NCBI GenBank assembly: GCA_016215085.1
Contig: JACRMD010000097.1
Coordinates: 1-10,710 of the forward strand
Direction of reading: 5' to 3'
DNA: 10,710 bases
DNA from: Solirubrobacterales bacterium
GTDB lineage: Bacteria; Actinomycetota; Thermoleophilia; Solirubrobacterales; Solirubrobacteraceae
The notes below the pieces were generated by a model. The model was given only the letters and a program-made list of their open reading frames with translations, was not told the origin of the DNA and made no database searches. The position numbers and the translations under genes were made by a program. Shown here piece after piece: positions 6,577 to 10,710 of the stretch. The stretch's first letter is position 1; the number at the start of each line of letters is the position of its first letter.

Positions 6577-7738
6577 CGGCGGTGACGATAGTGAAGCCGT
6601 CGGTCCCGTCACGGTGGGGGTACGTCCGTTGCAGGTCGCCCTCCACGACCTCCTCACGCGGCGAGAGGGTGCAGGTGCTGTAGACCAGGCGCCCGCCGGG
6701 GGCCAGCACGGCGCGCGCCGCGGCGACGATGGCCTCCTGCTCGGTCCGCAGCCGCTCGATCGCCTCCGGCGAGGCGCGCCAGCGCAGGTCGGGGTGGCTC
6801 TGCAGCGTGCCCAGGCCGCTGCACGGCGGGTCGACGAGCACGCGGTCGAACGCCGGGCCGGCCAGGGGCTCGCGGGCGTCCCCCACGTGGACGGTGACGT
6901 TGGTCGCCCGCATCCGCTCGCACTGGCGCCGCAGCGCCTCGGCGCGCCGCGGGTGGGCCTCGACCGCGACGACCTCGCCCTCGGCGCGCATGAGCGCCGC
7001 CAGGTGGGTGGTCTTGCCGCCGGGGGCGGCGCACAGGTCGAGCACGCGCTCGCCCGGCTGGGGGTCGACCGCCCGCGCCACGCGCTGGGAGGCTCGCGAC
7101 TGCGGCGTGATCGCCCCGGTCTTGTAGAGCTCGGAGGCCAGGACGTCGAGCGGGCCGTCGACGACCAGGGCGTCGTCCTCGCGCCGGCCCTCGAGCGGGA
7201 CGTCCGCGGCGACGAGCGTGTTGACGCGCAGCGCCAGCTCGGCCGGCTCGTTGTCGGCGGCCAGCAGCGCGCGGGTCTCCTCGGGGCCGAGCCAGTCCCA
7301 CCACAGCCGCACGAGCCACTCGGGGTGCCCGTGGCGGATCGCGGCGCCCGGCGGGGTGTCGTCGGCCGGGAGCTCGAGCCCCTGGCGCTGGACCTTGCGC
7401 AGGACGGCGTTGACGAGCTTTGCGCCCGGGTTGGGCTTGGCCAGCTCGACGGCCTCGGCGACCGCCGCGTGCGGCGCCACCTCGGTGAAGAGCAGCTGGT
7501 AGAGCCCGAGGTGCAGGGCGGCGCGCACCGGCGGGTCGAGCTTGCGGCTGACGTGGCGGGCGACCACCCAGTCCAGCGTGCCGCGGTACTGGGCGGCGCC
7601 GAAGGCCAGCCGCTTGGCCAGCGCGCGGTCGCGCGGCTCCAGCGCCCGGGCCTCGCCATGCAGGGCGCGGTCGGCGAACGCCCCCTCCTCGAGGGTGCGG
7701 CGGACGACGGCGAACGCGGCGCGGCGGCCGGGGCTCAC
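6569..7738 (-). CDS. rsmB: 16S rRNA (cytosine-C5)-methyltransferase RsmB
   Basis: SAM-dependent enzyme that makes m5C at position 967 (E. coli numbering) of 16S rRNA. From the GTG at 7738 the protein has 389 residues, slightly shorter than E. coli RsmB. The N-terminal third is the NusB-like RNA-binding domain, from RRAAFAVVRRTLEEG through HLGLYQLLF to NAVLRKV. The Rossmann methyltransferase domain has the SAM motif LDLCAAPGGKTTH at about 234-245, motif IV VDPPCSG with Cys306, and motif VI YSTCTLSPRE with Cys356, the expected nucleophile. The start is uncertain: GTG codons at 7738 and 7744 both fit the conserved domain edge, and an extension to GTG 7834 adds 32 low-complexity residues. None has a good Shine-Dalgarno sequence, so a leaderless start is possible. 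It heads the rsmB / zinc-ribbon / rpe overlapping cluster. Confidence 0.95.
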   Translation of the reverse strand: MSPGRRAAFAVVRRTLEEGAFADRALHGEARALEPRDRALAKRLAFGAAQYRGTLDWVVARHVSRKLDPPVRAALHLGLYQLLFTEVAPHAAVAEAVELAKPNPGAKLVNAVLRKVQRQGLELPADDTPPGAAIRHGHPEWLVRLWWDWLGPEETRALLAADNEPAELALRVNTLVAADVPLEGRREDDALVVDGPLDVLASELYKTGAITPQSRASQRVARAVDPQPGERVLDLCAAPGGKTTHLAALMRAEGEVVAVEAHPRRAEALRRQCERMRATNVTVHVGDAREPLAGPAFDRVLVDPPCSGLGTLQSHPDLRWRASPEAIERLRTEQEAIVAAARAVLAPGGRLVYSTCTLSPREEVVEGDLQRTYPHRDGTDGFTIVTADG

Positions 7739-7854
7739 GGGCACGGGGAGGGAGGGTAGGCGGCGGGCGGCCGGCGCGGCACGGTCGTCGCGCGGACACG
7801 TCCCCCATCCGCGGTGTGCGTCATCCGGTCGCACCTGCCGACTCCACGGGGGCC
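7739..7854. promoter_or_regulatory. Divergent intergenic region between rsmB and the EAL-HDOD gene
   Basis: This 116-bp gap must hold the start signals for rsmB (minus) and the EAL-HDOD gene (plus), because neither can be read from an upstream gene on its own strand. The only promoter-like element I see is a weak TACCCT on the minus strand, eight bases before an rsmB GTG, which would suit a leaderless transcript. No -35 box, palindrome or operator is clear in this very GC-rich stretch. The promoter role is inferred from gene orientation. Confidence 0.4.
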
Positions 7855-9042
7855 ATGGCCGCCACGAGCACCGAGCCGCGATCCGTCGCCGTCGCGCGCC
7901 AGCCGATCTGCGACGCCCGCGGACGCGTCAAGGCCTACGAGCTGCTGTACCGGGGCGCCGCCCGCGACGTCACCGGCGCGCAGGCGACCGCGCACGTGCT
8001 CGTCTCGGCCTTCGCCGACATCGGCCTCTCGGCGCTGGTCGGCGGCCGGCCGGCCTTCGTCAACGTCGACGCGCCGTTCCTGCTGGCCGGCGACCTGCCC
8101 TTCTCCCCCGACGCGGTCTGCCTCGAGCTGCTCGAGGACCAGGATCCGACGCCCGAGCTGCTCGCGCGGCTGCGCGAGCTGACCGCGCAGGGCTTCGCGC
8201 TCGCCCTCGACGACTTCGCCTTCCGCCCGGGCACCGAGCCGCTGCTGGAGCTCGCCACGATCGTCAAGGTCGACCTGCGGGCCGGCGACGAGGGCCACGC
8301 CGCCCGCCAGCGCGAGCTGCTCGCGCCCTTCGACGTCACGCTGCTGGCCGAGAAGGTCGAGGACGAGGCGGAGTTCGAGCGCTGCCGCGACCTCGGCTAC
8401 GAGCTCTTCCAGGGCTACTGGTTCTGCCGGCCGGTGCTGGTCTGCGGCCGCGAGATCCCGGCGGCGTCCCAGGCCGCCCTGCACGCCGGCGCGGTCCTGT
8501 CGCGGTCCGACGTCTCCTTCGAGGAGCTCGAGGAGCTCATCAGCGGCGACCCCGGCCTCTCGCTGCGGCTGCTGCGGCTGGTCAACTCCGCCTCCTACGC
8601 GCGGCGCTCGCGCATCGGCACGGTCCGCGAGGCGCTGACCATGCTGGGCGCGCGGACCGTGCGCCAGTGGGCGATGCTGCTCGTGCTCGCCGGCCTGGAG
8701 ACGCGCTGCGACGAGCTCGTCCCGACCGCGCTGGCCCGCGCGCGGACGCTCGCCCTGGTCGCCGACGAGCGCAGTCTCGATCCCGACGTCGCCTTCGCCG
8801 TCGGCCTGTTCTCGGTCGCCGACGCGCTGCTGGGCGTGCCGATGGACGAGGCCCTCGGCGGCCTGCCGCTGGTCGACGAGGTGCTCGCGGCGCTGGTGGA
8901 GCGCCGCGGCGCGCTCGGCGAGGCGCTGTCGGCCGTGCTCGCCCACGAGCACGGTGAGCCGGCCGGCGAGGGCGTCGCGGAGCGCTACGTCGAGGCGCTC
9001 GCCTGGACCGAGGAGCGCTTCCGCCTCACGCGCGCGGTCTAG
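7855..9042 (+). CDS. EAL-HDOD signalling protein (YuxH/CdgJ-like, COG3434 type)
   Basis: A 395-residue soluble protein with an N-terminal EAL-like domain (about 10-200) and a C-terminal HDOD domain (about 215-390). EAL domains hydrolyse or bind cyclic di-GMP; HDOD domains are non-catalytic HD relatives in signalling proteins. EAL-site equivalents are ELLYR at 29-33, Asn70 in FVNVD, Glu91 in LELLE, Asp119-Asp120 in LALDDF, Lys138 in VKVD, Glu166 in LAEKVE and Gln186 in FQGYWFCRP. The loop after DDF lacks the usual GTGYS, and AEGVE has become AEKVE, so catalysis is doubtful while ligand binding is possible. The HDOD part carries ISGDPGLSLRLLRLVNSASY and EALTMLGARTVRQWAML. I chose ATG 7855, which has a G-run just upstream, over GTG 7816, which adds 13 unremarkable residues. 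It is the only plus-strand gene here; its stop overlaps that of fmt. Its partners are not visible. Confidence 0.92.
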   Translation: MAATSTEPRSVAVARQPICDARGRVKAYELLYRGAARDVTGAQATAHVLVSAFADIGLSALVGGRPAFVNVDAPFLLAGDLPFSPDAVCLELLEDQDPTPELLARLRELTAQGFALALDDFAFRPGTEPLLELATIVKVDLRAGDEGHAARQRELLAPFDVTLLAEKVEDEAEFERCRDLGYELFQGYWFCRPVLVCGREIPAASQAALHAGAVLSRSDVSFEELEELISGDPGLSLRLLRLVNSASYARRSRIGTVREALTMLGARTVRQWAMLLVLAGLETRCDELVPTALARARTLALVADERSLDPDVAFAVGLFSVADALLGVPMDEALGGLPLVDEVLAALVERRGALGEALSAVLAHEHGEPAGEGVAERYVEALAWTEERFRLTRAV

Positions 9043-9869
9043 AGCGCCGGCGGGTGCCCGCGCAGGTAGTCCGCATAGGACATCGGCCGGCCGCCCGGCG
9101 GCTGCACGGTGACCGGCTCGAAGCGGCCGTCCTCCCCCACGCGCGCCTCGAGGATCCCGAGGAAGGCGCCGTCGGCCAGCGGCAGCCGCGCGCCGATGTG
9201 CGGGTGCAGGGCGCGGACGACGCGGACGTTCTCGATCGCGGGCCGCGAAGGGTCCAGCGTGCGGTCGGTCGCGGTGATCTTCTCGGCGTAGGTCACGCCG
9301 TCCTCGGGCTGCGGGCGCGGCGCGGGCGTGTCGGCGAGCACGTCGCCCAGCAGGTCCACCGACACCCGCTCGAGCCGCGCGGCGAGCGACCCGTAGGTGT
9401 CGTCCTGCTCGATCGGCACGGCGCGCTGCGCGTAGACCGGCCCGGCGTCGAGCTCGGCGACCAGGCGCATGATCGACACGCCGGTCTGCTCGTCGCCGGC
9501 CATGATCGCCCGCTCGACCGGGGCGGCGCCGCGCCAGCGCGGCAGCAGCGACGGGTGCACGTTGAGGATGTCGTGGTCGCCGAGCAGCGGCTCCTTGACG
9601 AGCGCGCCGAAGGCGCACAGCACGACCGCGTCCGGCTGCACCGACGCGATCCGCGCCCGCGCGTTGTCGTCGTTGACCGACTCGGGCTGGTCGAGCTCGA
9701 TGCCCAGCTCGCGCGCGGCGTCGGCGACCGGCGGCGGGGAGAGCCTGCGCCCGCGGCCCTTCGGGGCGTCGGGGCGGGTGACGACGAGCGTGGGGCGGTA
9801 CGGGCCCTCCCCCAGCTCGCGCAGGACGGCGGCCGCGAACGCCGAGGTCCCGAGGTAGACGACGCGCAC
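9039..9869 (-). CDS. fmt: Methionyl-tRNA formyltransferase
   Basis: Transfers a formyl group from 10-formyl-tetrahydrofolate to initiator Met-tRNA. The N-terminal formyltransferase domain has YLGTSAFAAAVL at 5-16, the KGRGRRLSPPPV loop at 37-48 that contacts the acceptor stem, and the catalytic set Asn103 and His105 (NVHPSLLPRWRGAAP) with Asp141 (AELDAGPV). The C-terminal OB-like domain ends in VQPPGGRPMSYADYLRG. At 276 residues it is about 35 shorter than E. coli Fmt; the loss is in the C-terminal domain, while the catalytic part is complete. The GTG start lies 12 bp after def, with which it acts: formylation at initiation, then removal by the deformylase. No clear Shine-Dalgarno sequence is present, so expression probably follows def. 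The stop codon overlaps that of the convergent EAL-HDOD gene. Confidence 0.96.
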   Translation of the reverse strand: MRVVYLGTSAFAAAVLRELGEGPYRPTLVVTRPDAPKGRGRRLSPPPVADAARELGIELDQPESVNDDNARARIASVQPDAVVLCAFGALVKEPLLGDHDILNVHPSLLPRWRGAAPVERAIMAGDEQTGVSIMRLVAELDAGPVYAQRAVPIEQDDTYGSLAARLERVSVDLLGDVLADTPAPRPQPEDGVTYAEKITATDRTLDPSRPAIENVRVVRALHPHIGARLPLADGAFLGILEARVGEDGRFEPVTVQPPGGRPMSYADYLRGHPPAL

Positions 9870-9881
9870 GGGCCGGGGCGG

Positions 9882-10469
9882 CTAGGCCGCCGCGTCGGAC
9901 TCGAGCGCGGCGCGCAGCGCCCGCATGGCCTCCTTGCGCTGGTCGCGCGGGGCGCGGTCCAGGATCAGGACCCCGTCGAGGTGGTCCATCTCGTGCTGGA
10001 TCACCCGCGCCTCGAGGCCCGACGCCTCGATGAGGATCGGCTCGCCCTGCTCGTCGAAGCCCTTGACGCGGATGAAGACCGGCCGCTCGACGTCGACGTG
10101 GACGGCGGGCAGCGAGAGGCAGCCCTCCTCCGCCCACTCCTTGTCCTTGCTCGACCACTCGATCTCCGGGTTGACCAGCGCGTTGACCGGGCTGTCGGAC
10201 TCGACGCGGTAGACGAGCACGCGGTGGACGATGCCCACCTGGGTGGCGGCCAGGCCGATGCCGTAGGCGTCGTGCATCAGGGCGCCCATGCGGCGGACCT
10301 CGTCGCGCAGCTCGTCGTCGAAGACCTCGACCGGCCGCGCCTTGGTGCGCAGCACGGGATCGCCGAACTTGCGCACGTGCGCGAGCGCGGCGCGCCGGCG
10401 CGCGGCGGTCTCGGGATCGAGGGTCGGAGGCGGCGGGGCCTCGTCGAGCTCTTCGTGGTGCTCGGCCAC
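9882..10469 (-). CDS. def: Peptide deformylase
   Basis: Metalloenzyme that removes the N-formyl group from nascent proteins at the ribosome exit. All three signatures are present: GIGLAATQVG at 70-79, EEGCLSLP at 114-121 with metal ligand Cys117, and QHEMDHLDG at 158-166 with His159, Glu160 and His163. The 195-residue form has about 30 extra N-terminal residues, rich in Glu and Pro (EAPPPPTLDPE at 10-20), before the usual RKFGDPVLR. The tail is Ala-rich. The start is GTG 10469. No Shine-Dalgarno sequence precedes it, but TAGCAT lies seven bases upstream, so it may be leaderless. A start further inside is conceivable, though I see no ATG before the core. It lies 20 bp after priA and 12 bp before fmt. 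Confidence 0.95.
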   Translation of the reverse strand: MAEHHEELDEAPPPPTLDPETAARRRAALAHVRKFGDPVLRTKARPVEVFDDELRDEVRRMGALMHDAYGIGLAATQVGIVHRVLVYRVESDSPVNALVNPEIEWSSKDKEWAEEGCLSLPAVHVDVERPVFIRVKGFDEQGEPILIEASGLEARVIQHEMDHLDGVLILDRAPRDQRKEAMRALRAALESDAAA

Positions 10470-10476
10470 GGACGGG

Positions 10477-10482
10477 ATGCTA
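10477..10482 (-). promoter_or_regulatory. Possible -10 element for a leaderless def transcript
   Basis: On the minus strand TAGCAT (TAnnnT pattern) ends seven bases before the def GTG, with CCCGTCC between. That spacing would put transcription start at the start codon, as in the leaderless genes common in actinobacteria. I see no convincing -35 box 16-18 bp upstream, and the site lies between the priA stop and def, so def could equally be read from priA. Weak evidence. Confidence 0.25.
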
Positions 10483-10489
10483 GCCAGCG

Positions 10490-10710
10490 CTACTGCGGGT
10501 CGACGTCGACGCTGAACGCCACGCCCTTGTGCGCGCGATCGCCGGCGAGCTCGCGGACCGCCGCGTCGACCTGGTCGATCGCCTGGCGGCGGTCACCGGC
10601 CTTGACGACGACCTGGGCGCGCTCGCGGCCGCGCAGGCGGAACAGGGGCGCCGGGCCGAGCGCGCCGGGCAGGCGGGCGCGGACCGCGGCCGCGGCGGCG
10701 AGCGCCGCGC
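10490..10710 (-). CDS. priA: Primosomal protein N' (PriA), C-terminal end only
   Basis: The last 72 residues of a protein whose start lies beyond the right edge. The tail matches the PriA C-terminal domain: a LGPAPLFRLRGRERAQVVVK stretch, then KAGDRRQAIDQVDAAVREL and the end VAFSVDVDPQ. The SVDVDPQ-type ending is characteristic of PriA. PriA restarts stalled replication forks by loading the replisome; in many actinobacteria it is a helicase-defective pseudo-version, which cannot be judged here because the helicase motifs are outside the window. It is followed after 20 bp by def, the gene order common in actinobacteria, which supports the call. Confidence 0.88.
   Translation of the reverse strand, partial: AALAAAAAVRARLPGALGPAPLFRLRGRERAQVVVKAGDRRQAIDQVDAAVRELAGDRAHKGVAFSVDVDPQ

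Noticed and set aside
7735..10158. An 807-residue minus-strand open frame spanning fmt and the EAL-HDOD gene
   Set aside because: It is low-complexity and out of frame with def and fmt, and it then runs antisense through the EAL-HDOD gene. No recognisable domain.
1..10710. Defence system, prophage, transposon, CRISPR or RNA gene
   Set aside because: I looked for repeat-spacer arrays, terminal inverted repeats, transposase or integrase motifs and tRNA-like cloverleaf sequence and found none.

Overview
The window is high-GC bacterial chromosome with dense, overlapping genes and frequent GTG starts. The gene content and protein style (a MacB-like exporter run by a DesK/NarL-type two-component set, next to a priA-def-fmt / rsmB-rpe housekeeping block) fit an actinobacterium. 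The sequence style is most like Thermoleophilia (Solirubrobacter/Conexibacter-like). That lineage is an inference; the window holds no rRNA or other decisive marker.

Layout from right to left, because almost everything is on the minus strand. At 10710-9039 lie the 3' end of priA, then def (peptide deformylase) and fmt (methionyl-tRNA formyltransferase), closely spaced. At 7855-9042 a plus-strand EAL-HDOD regulatory gene runs convergently into fmt, and the two stop codons overlap. At 7738-5702 there is rsmB (16S rRNA m5C methyltransferase), a 71-residue double zinc-ribbon protein and rpe (ribulose-phosphate 3-epimerase), coupled by 8-bp and 1-bp overlaps. In many actinobacteria priA, def, fmt, rsmB and rpe follow one another, so the EAL-HDOD gene looks like an insertion in a conserved block.

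At 5665-1 lies a signalling and transport module: a stand-alone receiver protein, a membrane sensor histidine kinase, a NarL/LuxR-type response regulator, a MacB/LolD-type ABC ATPase and a large FtsX/MacB-type permease that runs off the left edge. The expected logic is that the kinase phosphorylates the regulator, which controls the ABC exporter. A 93-bp gap before the ATPase gene holds a perfect 10-bp palindrome and a strong hairpin, the best place for this control.

The most notable anomaly is in the kinase. The membrane/sensor half and the ATP-binding half are in different frames, and the segment between them that should carry the phospho-accepting histidine box is absent. It is either a real inactivating deletion or an assembly error. 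I see no tRNA, rRNA, CRISPR array, insertion sequence or prophage gene, and no gene-free stretch over 300 bases; the longest gaps are 116 bp (7739-7854) and 93 bp (3195-3287). I did not find a convincing wholly new system.
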